A stretch of DNA of 64,000 bases from Aurelia coerulea (lineage: Eukaryota; Cnidaria; Scyphozoa; Semaeostomeae; Ulmaridae): NCBI GenBank assembly GCA_039566865.1, contig CM076948.1, positions 13,961,001 through 14,025,000 on the forward strand, written 5' to 3'. The notes beneath the pieces were generated by a model. The model was not told where the DNA came from, did not search any database, and saw only the letters and a list, made by a program, of their open reading frames with translations. The first letter of the stretch is position 1, and every line of letters starts with the position of its first letter. The position numbers and the translations under genes are program-made. This document shows, piece by piece, positions 22,593 through 32,152 of this stretch.

Positions 22593-23815
22593 GTAAGTCG
22601 TATATCTGTACACTTCCTTTCTCAAGTCTGCAGTTATCGAAGATATGTATGTATGTTCTTATATCTGCAAATCTAGCGGGACTTTCATTTTGTTAAACAC
22701 CCACCTTACTGGGACATTGGTGAATAGCGGGACTTACCCAGGGTACCACTAATTTTCTTTCGATTTTCATTGTTCTTACCATGTAGAAACGAAAAAAAAA
22801 CGCATCTTTGATAGGTCTCGTGAAGTTGGCAAGAAACTTACACTAGAAAAAGTTGAACTGCCAACTTAGCGGGACCCAAGTTTTTGTGTGTGTTCCCATG
22901 GTAATTCCGTCTCAACAGAGTAGGAAATGCAATGTAAATGTGTCCAGTGTTGTATTACATTAGTTGTGCTTCTGAAAAACACCGCGAAACGCTTACACAT
23001 CATGTCCCGATAAGTTGGGTGTGTAAACATTTGAAGCTGCTGGTTCCGGCAAGTTTGTAATATTACGAACAAATACTACCCATTCGAAAATGAGCATCCC
23101 AGGAGTCAGTGAACTGCGATGTTTGAGTTGCTCAAGGACATCAACGAACCGTAACTGTTCTCTATTCAGTGCTGTGGAATGTCTAATTGGAAAGTAGTGT
23201 AGGCCAAGATATGTGTGCCAAAAGTCACGGAAAATTTTCGGTCGTAGACCTTTTAGTTATACTGCAAACAGTTTGGATCGAGTGAGTCTTACATTTTGTT
23301 ACCAATGTTGAATGACGTTAGAGCTTCGAACAACTCTCTGCACACTTTAACGTTTTACAAAATGTACAAACTATCATTCAATTCAGAATTTCATGAGATA
23401 GGGAAAGGTCTATTTTTAGATCTAATCGGAAGCAATGTTCTCCTGTTACTTCTAAAGGCACTGTGCATTATCGCTGAAATCCCTGGGAGGAGGGGGTACT
23501 GGACTTGGTAAATGAAGGCCATATATGGAAACGAATTTACACACCTGCCCCATAAGATGTCCCAAAACTATATACACTCTCCCGTAAAATTTTTGGTAAC
23601 AATATGATGGTCAATCGTTCCATCTTGCATCCTATGGAAATACGCTGCGCGTTTTTCTCATACCATAGAATTAAACACATTTTGGCAGTTCAGTTTTGCT
23701 TATGACAACCCAACCCATATATTCCCATCTATATGACAGACTCTTTGCATTTGGTATTCTATCAAGCAACCACCACGTCAAGTTTCATAAGTTGTTTGTT
23801 TACTTGTAAATTCTG
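22593..23815. other. KATNB1 intron 4, left part, no gene recognised
   Basis: No exon, RT motif or clear inverted-repeat element was seen. A 71-residue open frame (23296-23511) has no recognisable motif. Confidence 0.5.
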
Positions 23816-24110
23816 TATCTCGTTAGATGTTAGGCGTATCTAACTTGACATCTAACGAATTAAAAAGCAAGAAAAAGGCATCATGCTATTGCTCTATTAT
23901 GCTATTGCTCTTGACATCATTTTGTAGTTTAGCAGTCCAGACCAGACATCTAATGTTAAACAGACTCTAGTACACTATTTGTAAGTTTCTATTCACGTGT
24001 TGTACTATCTGTAACTGTACGCAGTTTAAAACGTTTCATCTACTGGCCGTCGGGGTTGTCAAAGTCTTTTTGCTCCTCAACGTATCGTCCTTCTAGTACT
24101 GAAAGTAATT
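23816..24110 (+). mobile_element. LINE-A copy 5, 3' UTR only
   Basis: GTCGGGGTTGTCAAAGTC at about 24047 followed by TTTTTGCTCCTCAACGTATC corresponds to the CTCGGGGTAGTCACAGCC / TTTTGCTCATCGGGGTATCG box in LINE-A copy 4 (about 34981). Upstream, GTTAGATGTTAGGC and GACATCTAATGTTAAAC form the inverted repeat seen at this place in other copies. Confidence 0.65.
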
Positions 24111-24162
24111 TGGTTTGAATTGAAGGTAGAGTAATCTGTAATTTGTTTTAGCAATAATTCTA

Positions 24163-24235
24163 ATAGGGGGGGGGGTACTTTGGGGAGGGGGTCCCAATAC
24201 CGCACAAAAGGCACCAAATACTGGACCAAAAGAAT
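24163..24235 (+). repeat. Partial tip of the AATACCGC element
   Basis: A G run, then GGTACTTTGGGGAGGGGGTC and CCAATACCGCACAAAAGGCA repeat the left tip of the element at 4490-6658. No right tip was found. Confidence 0.6.
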
Positions 24236-24445
24236 CACTATTGAATTGTTTTGACAGTCTCGCTTTGATCAAAGGTAACTGGGACTCATTGTAATTAATA
24301 TGCAAACGCTTCGCTTCGCGCAGTTACAAAACATAGACCGAATTCAAGGAATCACGCTATGAGTCTAGGCCAAGGTTGTTGAAGACCTACAAAGAAATTG
24401 AACGGAAAATATCATGAATTTCTTCCTTACCAATGAAGGCTTCGT

Positions 24446-24461
24446 GGGGGGGGGGGGGGGG
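24446..24461 (+). repeat. 16-base poly(G) tract
   Basis: Uninterrupted G run in KATNB1 intron 4. Confidence 0.85.
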
Positions 24462-24879
24462 CGCCGCTCAAAAGGGATCGCAACTTTCTTCGCAGGGGCA
24501 TAGAGCTGAAAAGAACGATCTATTCTTTTCACATTTCATTTGTTTTCAAATTGGTTCCTTTCTCCAGAGATATCAAAGGCGGAGACAGTAAAGGGGATAT
24601 AAGGACAATGAGAGTCATGTCTTACTCAGAGTTTCTCATTTAATTTCGCCCATCCTAGAGGAGGGGGAGGAGGGGAACAGATATGCTCGCTACCACGAAG
24701 CACTTCGAGGGGAGTATCGAATGAATGGGAATTTTTTCTAAACAGTTTGTGAATCGAACAAGGAATGTGCTTTAATGGTCGAGGGATGCGATAACGACTG
24801 ACTTTTTCTTTCATTCGTTGATTAATCAAAAACTAGAGGGGTATCGCCCAAGGGCAGGGGGTTGTTGGCCAAATTTTGG

Positions 24880-25140
24880 GCAGGGGTCTGCCGCGAGCAT
24901 ATTCAAAATGGTACCGTAGGCTAGACTAATTTTTACGAAAATTGTACCCTTGGCTAGACCATTTTGACCACTTCCTGGACCAATTTGTCAAATTTGTACC
25001 AAACATGATATCATGACCGTTTGCTAGACCAATGTTGTCAAAAATGATACCATTGGCTAGACCGTTGTTAGGCCAAAATTGGAAAGAGATACTCTTGGCT
25101 AGACTAGACGTCCGAAAAAGTAAACCCTTGCTCGCGGCAC
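24880..25140 (+). repeat. Degenerate tandem repeat with GGCTAGACC core
   Basis: Five to six units of about 35-50 bp share the phrase TACCNTTGGCTAGACCA with variable spacers (about 24920, 24955, 25020, 25045, 25095). It is non-coding and lies in KATNB1 intron 4. Confidence 0.65.
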
Positions 25141-25449
25141 ATCCCCAGGTACCTTTACTATGGAAGAACCCCCCCCCCTCCCCGTGGTATCGCCCTTTTG
25201 GAATGCTTTCAAAGGGAAATAGTTTTTTACAATATAAAGCAAACTTTTTGAATACTGTGAGTATGATCCTCTACTTTTCCTCTCTTTTCCTTTAATCTTG
25301 CGACAAATTTTGATTTCGTCTCCCTATTACATCAATGCTAATGCTGAGAGGTCTGAGCGGCCTACATTTAAAAGCCAACTTTTTTGGAATGAGGAAAGTT
25401 GGTAAAGGAGCTATTGCGATGAATTGCAATGCTTGATGCCTAACGAAAA

Positions 25450-26826
25450 CGAGGCGGGGTCACCGTCATTTGGGGTATCGAAGAATACCTCACGAAAGCC
25501 AATAACCAATTAGGAAATACGTCGTTTTATAGGAAATTAACATTTGAACCGTTTCAAGGCTACATTCGAATAATCAACAACTCACTAGACGAAATGCGCT
25601 CTCAAGGCAAAGTAGACGCAGAAGGAATAGATATTTTAAATGCTCCTAAAAATGTAAAACCGGCAAGATTTTATCTCCTACCAAAAATTCACAAAAAGAA
25701 TAATCCTGGCCGCCCTGTTGTGGCATTTACAAACTGTCACACAACGAAAATATCAAAATACGTAGATCATTTTATACAACCGCTAGCGAAAAAAGTTCGA
25801 TCATACATTCGTGATACTACAGATTTACTTCACAAAATAAAGAATATAGGTAAAATACCGAATGATGCATTACTCGTAACCATGGATGTAAGGTCCCTTG
25901 ACACAAACATATCCCACGAAGAAGGACCATTATCCCTTTAAAATGCATTTAACGCAAGACCCGAAAAAGAGCCAGCGACTGAGGTCCTATTGACCCTCAT
26001 GAGACATGTGCTCACGCTTAATTGCTTTACGTTTAACGGAAACAGCTATCTCCAAACAAGAGGATGTGCCATGGGCACGTTTGCAGCACCTTCATACGCA
26101 GTAATTTACATGGGTGAATTCGAAGAAAAATACATCTACCCTGAAGTAACTAACGATTTCCTGTACTACGGCAGATATATAGACGACATTTTGATGATCT
26201 ACAAAGGCGATGAACAAAGATTCAAGACCTTTCCCGAAAGGCTGAACACCAAGCACCCATCTCTAAAACTTGACTACGAAATATCAAAGACATCAATTCC
26301 TTTCCTTGACACCCGCATATACATCGACGAAAATAGATAACTACAAGCAACCCTTTTCACCAAACCAACCGATACACACAACTACCTCCACTACAAATCA
26401 GCTCATCCCAGGCACTTAAAGAACAGTCTACTATATTCTCAAGCACTTAGACTCCGAAGAATATGCACTAAAGATAGTGAATTAAAGTGTCACTGCAAAC
26501 AAATGGAAACAAATTTTATACGCCGTGGATATCAGAGAGAAATACTCCACGAGCAGATCCACAAAGCCATCGCAACCCCAAGAGAAACTACGCTACAAAA
26601 AACCTTGAAAGAAAGAACAAAAAGAATCCCCCTTGTAACTACTTTCAACTCTACACTTCCCCAAATTGGTAAAATCCTAAGAGAAAGATTGGATATTTTA
26701 AATATAAAACCAAAATTAAAGGCACTCTTCCCAGAACCCCCAATTATCGCATTCCGTCGATGCAAGAACCTCCGAGAGATTATTGGTAGCAACACCATAA
26801 CTAAAAGCGAGCAACCAAATAGCTAA
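25450..26826 (+). pseudogene. Penelope-like reverse transcriptase, broken
   Basis: The frame opens with GGVTVIWGIEEYLTKANNQL (25453 on), then LLPKIHKKNNPGRPVVAF, LLVTMDVRSLDTNISHEEG, RGCAMGTFAAPSYAVIYMGE and the catalytic YGRYIDDILMIYKGDE (about 26167-26215), followed by KTSIPFLDTRIYID. The C-terminal linker continues as LVTTFNSTLPQIGKILRERL and EPPIIAFRRCKNLREIIGSN. This order is specific to Penelope-like elements, which are related to telomerase. Breaks: a TAA at 25939-25941, frame changes near 25950, a stop at 26338-26340 and a frameshift near 26480. Confidence 0.92.
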
Positions 26827-27260
26827 ATATTGCTCACCTTGTAACACCAGTAGAAGCCTTTGCTGTAATCATGTCATCAAAACTAATTCTTTTATCAGTG
26901 CAACCACCAAAAAAAACATACAAGATCTTTCATAAATCAAACTGTAGGAGCATGAATGTCATTTACCTCCTTGAATGCGTTCGCTGTAACATACAATATG
27001 TCGGTAAATCTGAATGGCCTTTTAACTACAGATTGAACAACTATCGTTCTAGAAGAAAATCAACTCAATACGACAAGCTCCTTGCCGTAGAGAAACACGT
27101 TAAACAACAACACCATATCTTTGCAATAATCGAACGAATTGAGAAAGAAGACGATATAACAAAATTATTGGAAACTCACGAAGATAACTGGATTATGCGA
27201 CTGCAGACTCTTACACCAAAAGGTCTAAATAACAAACTTAACCACCCAGACAAATATTAG
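26826..27260 (+). pseudogene. GIY-YIG endonuclease domain of the Penelope-like element
   Basis: GIY-YIG nuclease, which in these elements nicks target DNA for priming. A CxxC...CxxH-type finger (CSPCNTSRSLCCNHV, 26829-26870) comes first. A frameshift in the A8 run near 26908 leads to the nuclease frame: NCRSMNVIYLLECVRCNIQY then VGKSEWPFNYRLNNYRSRRK. The GIY half is altered to NVIYLLEC and the YIG half to YVGKSE, and Arg and the late Glu (LLETHEDNWIMRLQTL) are present. It ends in HPDKY before a stop. Confidence 0.9.
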
Positions 27261-27502
27261 CAAAAAATTCCTCAAAAAACCAATGGATAGGCCATTTTGT
27301 TTCCGTTCGCTCATTTATTCAATACTTTGTTTCCCTGTGGCCTATCATTTTCTTCACATAAAACGTAACTTTAAAATCCAATCAAGGATTCATGTGGCGC
27401 CATACTTTGCATCACGTGACCCCAACTAGGCATCACGTGACCCCTTTTTAATCACGTTACCGCTAACAGGCTATAAAAAGGACATACCATCACGTAAATA
27501 TT

Positions 27503-27546
27503 CATTCTCCTGACGATGACCATAGAGTCGAAACGCGTAGAGAATG
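27503..27546 (+). ncRNA. Minimal type I hammerhead ribozyme motif
   Basis: Stem I is CATTCTC (27503-27509) paired with GAGAATG (27540-27546), seven of seven pairs. The conserved core is CTGACGA (27510-27516) and GAAA (27530-27533). Stem II is GAC (27518-27520) with GTC (27527-27529) and loop CATAGA. Stem III is only A-C/G-T around CGCG (27533-27538), with the UH cleavage site TA, cutting after 27539. One extra T (27517) lies between the core and stem II. Very short stem III hammerheads are known in Penelope-like elements and tend to act as dimers. This copy lies about 240 bp after the nuclease stop codon. Confidence 0.85.
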
Positions 27547-27599
27547 GAAGAAGAGAATAAAAGAAAATTGTAGAAGAACTCAAGTCGTCTAATTTTTGT

Positions 27600-28160
27600 G
27601 TTCACCTGAATGTTACGTTAAACTGATACCGATCTAAATTGCCATTTTTAAAAATGATCTCTGGTCAAAGCCATTCTCGTATCGAGGGGCCAGCCTCTAG
27701 AACAGCTTCAGTAGGGAAACTAAAGTGGCACCCTCCTTCAGAGCCTTCAAACGGCTATCATAATATTATATCAACGCACTGAGCCAGAGCTAATGTTTTC
27801 TTTTGTCGCATTTTCTTTTCTTTGTTTAACTAGAAATATTGTGATTAACTTTTTGTTACCATTATTTTGTTATTTTGTTGTATCATGTTGTATCAATTAA
27901 TGCGGTTTTAACACGTCAGTTTGAAAAACATTTTCTATACTGAAACTTTTTAACGTATACAAATGTTATAAATTGAAACAATGAAAAACACACCAAGGAT
28001 TTTTTGGTTGCAAATGCAAATTGTTACGATCGAAGATTGTCGTATGTGACAATAGCACACAACTTGTTGCATCACAGGTAGTACAGAAGAGCCAAATATT
28101 TTTGAACCCTATGGAAAATGATGGCAGTTTAGTTTACAGAAAGAATATAGCACTTGAAAA
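27600..28160. other. KATNB1 intron 4, no feature recognised
   Basis: AT-rich sequence without recognisable coding or repeat signals. Confidence 0.5.
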
Positions 28161-28167
28161 ATTGTAC

Positions 28168-28510
28168 TTCCGGGTGTTCCAAAAAGATCTATATAGATTT
28201 GGTTGACTCCAGCGATATGAATTTAGATTTAATCAATGGCTAATCAATCTAAAAATGTTCCTCGATAGTTAGCTTGAATAAAAATTTGTTAGAATCGGTG
28301 CTGTGAAAGCAGAAATATCAATCTTGAAAGCTCAGATTTGTGTCCACGTGCAAGCCAGAGCTTTGGTCTTTTGGCCTAAGCCAGAGCTTTGGCCTTTTGG
28401 CCTAAGCAAATTCCTGAATCACATCAAAATTAAGAACTGAAATGAATGAAAAATTAAGAAACTTCCCAATGGGTGACTGGAGATGACTGGGGACTGGGGA
28501 CTGGGGGTGA
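28168..28510 (-). mobile_element. M-A family MITE, inverted copy
   Basis: It starts CCGGGTGTTCCAAAAAGATC and then follows the reverse complement of 11830-12125 (GTTGACTCCAGCGATATGAA, CAATCTTGAAAGCTC). The box CCAGAGCTTTGGCCTTTTGG with GGCCTAAGC is tandemly doubled here (about 28354-28408). The other tip is unclear. Confidence 0.7.
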
Positions 28511-28736
28511 AATGATTGGAAAATTTGTTCCAAACTTTGTTTTTATTTTCTCTACTTTCAAATTATCCTGTGTTAAAGTTTATGTTTATTGTTGTTTGTT
28601 ATGTTGCTTTTTATGTTACGTGGGATGTAGCATTTGTGGTTGCATTGTGGCTTGCGGCTTGGCAGAAGCGAGAGGGTCTCTTCTTGATGATGCAGGTTGA
28701 AATTAATCAATGGCGGGCAACAATAGGGTGTTTCCG

Positions 28737-29779
28737 TGTAGATAGATAGATAGATAAACTTTATTTAAGGAGGATAAACCAGGTTAGCCTAACAACTAAT
28801 CTTCCCCTGGGTCCTCTCTACTAACTACGAAATAAGAATATAATACACGCAAAAAGTGTCCTTTAAGTTTTAAGAAGCCTAGTAACATTTTTCATTTAAA
28901 GTAAAGTTTAAGTATTTAAATCTGACAGTCAAGATAGTACTGATATACTTTTCTCTTGAAAATTTCCAATGATGTTGACTGTCTAATGTTAAGTGGAAGT
29001 TCATTCCATATTTTACTTCCTTTTATCGATACTGACTGATCAGCCTTTTTCAGTTTTGATCTGGGCACATACAAGTTGTTGTGTGATGAACTTCTCGTCA
29101 ATCGTTGTTTAATCTGATTTTGGTGAGTGAACAAATCAGTCATATACTTTGGAGCTATTCCATTTAGAGCCTTGTAGACTACTATAGCTGTTTTGAAGTT
29201 TATTCTTTGTTGAACGGGCAGCCACTTAAGCTTCTTAAACAGTGGTCCTGAATGTTCACGGCCTGGAAGGTCACAGATCAACCTAGCTGCTCTCTTTTGA
29301 AGCTTCAATAGCGAGGATATCTTTGTAGAAGACCCCCAAACCACACTGCAGTAATCAAAATAGACTTGTATAAAGTTTTGATAGAACAATTTTCTTGTAT
29401 TAAATGGCAGGTAGGACTTGATCCTACGAAATAAAGCAAGGTTGCGGCTTACAGTATTACATACGCGTTTGACGTGATCGTTCCATGTGAGATCTTGGTC
29501 AATAACAACTCCTAGAAGCTTTTCTTGCTGAATCTGAAATAATGGCTGTTCATTCATCTTCACATAAATTGTCTGATCTTGTTGGTTTCTTTTCAGCTTG
29601 GAACGTTTTTGCTGTGTTGTGACTAGGAGAGTCTTAGTTTTTTCTACATTGACAGCCATCTTGTTTTCACTGCACCACGTTGCGATTTGTCTAGCAGATG
29701 TGTTCAACTTTGTTTCAATCTCTTGGATAGTTTTGCCAGAAATTGACAAGAAATCCATCCATTCAAACAGTGTATCCAT
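28737..29779 (-). pseudogene. LINE-C fragment: RT C-terminal half with GATA-type 3' tail
   Basis: The minus strand holds a 287-residue open frame from just after the RT catalytic box: KTIQEIETKLNTSARQIATW, EKLLGVVIDQDLTWNDHVKR, FDYCSVVWGSSTKISSLLKL and IKGSKIWNELPLNIRQSTSL, ending YQYYLDCQI. These are the thumb/C-terminal motifs of CR1/L2-type LINEs. The 3' end carries (TATC)n, read as GATAGATAGATA at 28739-28756 on the plus strand. The first residues (MDTLFEWMDFLS) do not fit the RT and mark a 5' chimeric or truncated join at about 29750. It is a fragment, although open for 287 codons. Confidence 0.88.
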
Positions 29780-29902
29780 TCAAACATCGTTTCCTTTGAG
29801 TAAAAATGTTCGACCATTCTCTATTCTTTTTCACGTCCTCAAGCTTTACTGGTTTTGTTCTTGTTTTATTGCAATCTCAACCATTGTTCTACCCTTGGCA
29901 GT

Positions 29903-30925
29903 AGGGTAGGGTGGGGTAATTTGAGTCTAAAATGAGCAAAATCTTAAAATGGATAGCTGGTAAAACGAGACTAAAATGCAAAACATTTCAAAAGTTTCGT
30001 TTAATTGACATTCAGTGCTTCTTCTTTCTTGGGAAAAAATCTCAGCTCTGACAAAGGCAGTTAAATATTTTTAAAACACTTTCTCTTTTGGCAACTAAAA
30101 TAGGCCTACTTTTTCCGACGAGCGGGAAAAGTGGGTCTATTTTCAAAACGTGTATTAAATCGGAATATGAAAGGCTGATGATTAAAAAAATTAATGGACT
30201 TACATTTCCCAAATGTTCTCTATTCAATAAAATCACAGTCTTTGCCTTTTATCGCAAGCAATCCGTTCCCGCGACGAAAATAAAACTACGGTCATTATGC
30301 TGTGATCCACCATCGTTGCGACTTGCAAGTTAGTGATCGAATTTGATAATAACAGTCAAAAAAGATTTTTGCAGCATGTTTACTCCAATTTACTGGTTAC
30401 CAGAAAGCAACTGCGGTAATAGGAAACCCGTTTTCACATTTTAGACAGAAAACAGCGTGGCAAGATGAATATAAGTGCGAAAATTTTAAGCAATTCAAGG
30501 CTTCGTTGAATTTGAATTATGGTTGAATTCTCAGTAGGCCCATATTACCCCACCTGGTAAAAAAATAAAAATAAAAAGAACAATAGCGTCAATGACTTCG
30601 AAATAAACATTTTTTTTAATTTGTAAAAGGCCAAACTCTTACCTCATGGTCATTAGATTGACCAGAAAAGCAAAACAACAGTGGCAGGAGAAAGTTTTAC
30701 TGGACTTTGAAATTCTTGCACAGTAGGCCGTCCAGTAAAGTTATTTTATAAAACGAATGGAGATACATCTAAGACGAATGTTTTATGTAAAAAGGTAGTT
30801 TATTATGTAGACATTAAAAGAAAAATAGCCAGCCTTTCTTCCATTTAACGAGGAAGGATATTTCTAGCGAAAAGCTCAGTAGACCCACTTTACCCCGTAG
30901 ACCCACCTTACCCCACCCTACCCTA
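29903..30925. mobile_element. 1.02-kb element with TAGGGTAGGGTGGGGTAA ends
   Basis: TAGGGTAGGGTGGGGTAA at the left (29903) is matched by TTACCCCACCCTACCCTA ending at 30925. The tips look telomere-like but are inverted and occur once. A similar left tip (TAGGGTATACTGGGGTAAAA) is at 62709. Weak open frames inside have no known domain. It directly abuts the 5' end of LINE-A copy 4. Confidence 0.7.
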
Positions 30926-31196
30926 ATGATACAATTTCTTGCCGTGCACTCTGTGTCAACACAGCTATGTTTCTTGCCTTTGTTTGCCCGCGTGCATCGC
31001 TTTGCGAAGACAATCATTTATACGACTATCGAGCTTGTCAAGCGCTTCCCTCGTGTTACCATTGGTCTTGTTCATCACAACCGTGTACAGCTGTCAAGCA
31101 ATATCTTTTTTGTATGCGTATTTTTACATTGGGAGCATAACTTGCTGTACACTTCATACTCAATGGTGGGTTTTCAGGTCGATTCTGCTAAGGCGT

Positions 31197-31220
31197 GATG
31201 TAGAAATGAACCCTGGTCCT
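31197..31220 (+). other. 2A peptide motif DVEMNPGP, first copy
   Basis: Codons gat gta gaa atg aac cct ggt cct give DVEMNPGP, an exact match to D(V/I)ExNPGP, preceded by WWVFRSILLRR. Ribosomes typically skip the bond between the last Gly and Pro at such sites. Confidence 0.88.
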
Positions 31221-31418
31221 GAAACACTGGACTTTTGCACTTGGAACTTAAATAGTATTACTGCCCACGACTTTTTGCGAGTCTCTCTTATAGAGGCTTA
31301 CAACTCAACAGCTGTCAAGCAATATCTTTTTTTGTATGCGTATTTTTACATTGGGAGCATAACTTGCTATACACTTCATACTCAATGGTGGGTTTTCAGG
31401 TCGATTCTGCTAAGTCGT

Positions 31419-31442
31419 GATGTAGAAATGAACCCTGGTCCT
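31419..31442 (+). other. 2A peptide motif DVEMNPGP, second copy
   Basis: The same eight codons, 222 bases (74 codons) downstream and in frame, preceded by WWVFRSILLSR (one Arg changed to Ser). Confidence 0.88.
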
Positions 31443-31653
31443 GAAACACTGGACTTTTGCACTTGGAACTTAAATAGTATTGCTGCCCACGACTTTTTGC
31501 GAGTCTCTCTTATAGAGGCTTACAACTCAGTGTATAATTATCACCTGATTGGCATCGTTGAAACCCATCTTGACAGTACTGTCGAAAAAGATAGGCTAGC
31601 ACTAGATGGCTACACATTTATTGAAAATAACCATCCTCAAAATTTGAAAGGGG

Positions 31654-32058
31654 TGGTGGAGTTGGAATTTATGTTAAAGACTCCCTTGCTTCAAAAAATC
31701 GTTCTGATTTGGTAACTCTCCCTGAATGCGTTGTTTCTGAGATTCATGTAGGCAGGAAAAAGTATTTTTTCGTCGTAATTTATCGAAGTCCAAGCCAAGA
31801 CCAGATTGAGTTTGATAACTTCACAATAAACTTTGAGTTTTTGCTATCTAACATACATGCTGAAAATCCCTTCTGCGTTGTTATCACCTGCGATTTCAAC
31901 TGTCGCTCAACTCAATGGTGGGAAAAAAATATTGAAAACAATGAGGGAAAATTATTTGAGCCAATCGCTTCTGAACTTGGCCTTCATCAATCAATTTCAG
32001 AACCAACTCACTTAATGGGCGAGTCTAGATCTTGCATTGACTTGATTTTTACCAATTA
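31654..32058 (+). pseudogene. LINE-A APE-type endonuclease, C-terminal part
   Basis: After the frameshift the endonuclease continues GGGVGIYVKDSLASKN, then VSEIHVGRKKYFFVVIYRSP (the VYRPP-like strand), VITCDFNCRSTQWW (catalytic GDFN, here CDFN) and LMGESRSCIDLIFTN (the S-x-IDLI/H region), ending at a TAG. It nicks target DNA for target-primed reverse transcription. The Gly of GDFN is Cys, so this copy is probably defective. Confidence 0.85.
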
Positions 32059-32152
32059 GCCTAACCTCTTTATTGAATCTGGTGTACATCCGTCTCTGCA
32101 TGAACAGTGTCATCATCAAATTATTCATGGAAAATTATCAGTTTCAAACATA

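Larger units (their letters stand above)
25400..27590 (+). mobile_element. Penelope-like retroelement, 5'-truncated
   Basis: A single decayed Penelope-like element with, in order, the RT domain, a Cys/His finger, a GIY-YIG nuclease and a 3' region holding a hammerhead ribozyme motif. The 5' end is lost near 25400, so no upstream ribozyme-bearing repeat remains. It lies in KATNB1 intron 4. Confidence 0.9.
31087..31529 (+). repeat. 221/222-bp tandem duplication covering the 2A and endonuclease start
   Basis: ACAGCTGTCAAGCAATATCT begins both units (31087 and 31308) and GAGGCTTACAACTCA ends both. The units differ by one T in a T-run and a few substitutions (for example AGGCGT/AGTCGT before the 2A). 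Confidence 0.9.
30939..31652 (+). pseudogene. LINE-A N-terminal ORF2 region: leader, two 2A motifs, endonuclease start
   Basis: A frame open for 258 codons. A hydrophobic, Cys-rich leader (about residues 1-75; no ATG, so the start is unknown) precedes SILLRRDVEMNPGP, a 2A ribosome-skipping motif, then ETLDFCTWNLNSI, which is the start of an APE-type endonuclease. The whole block is repeated in frame (31308-31529) with SILLSRDVEMNPGP. It then reads GIVETHLDS and YTFIENNHPQNLKG before one extra G near 31651 shifts the frame. In the family the 2A would release the leader from the endonuclease/RT protein; that role is inference from the exact D-V-E-x-N-P-G-P match. Confidence 0.85.

Noticed and set aside
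29903..30925. Interstitial telomere repeats (TAGGGTAGGG)
   Set aside because: The motif occurs once at each end in inverted orientation, as transposon tips, not as a tandem TTAGGG array.
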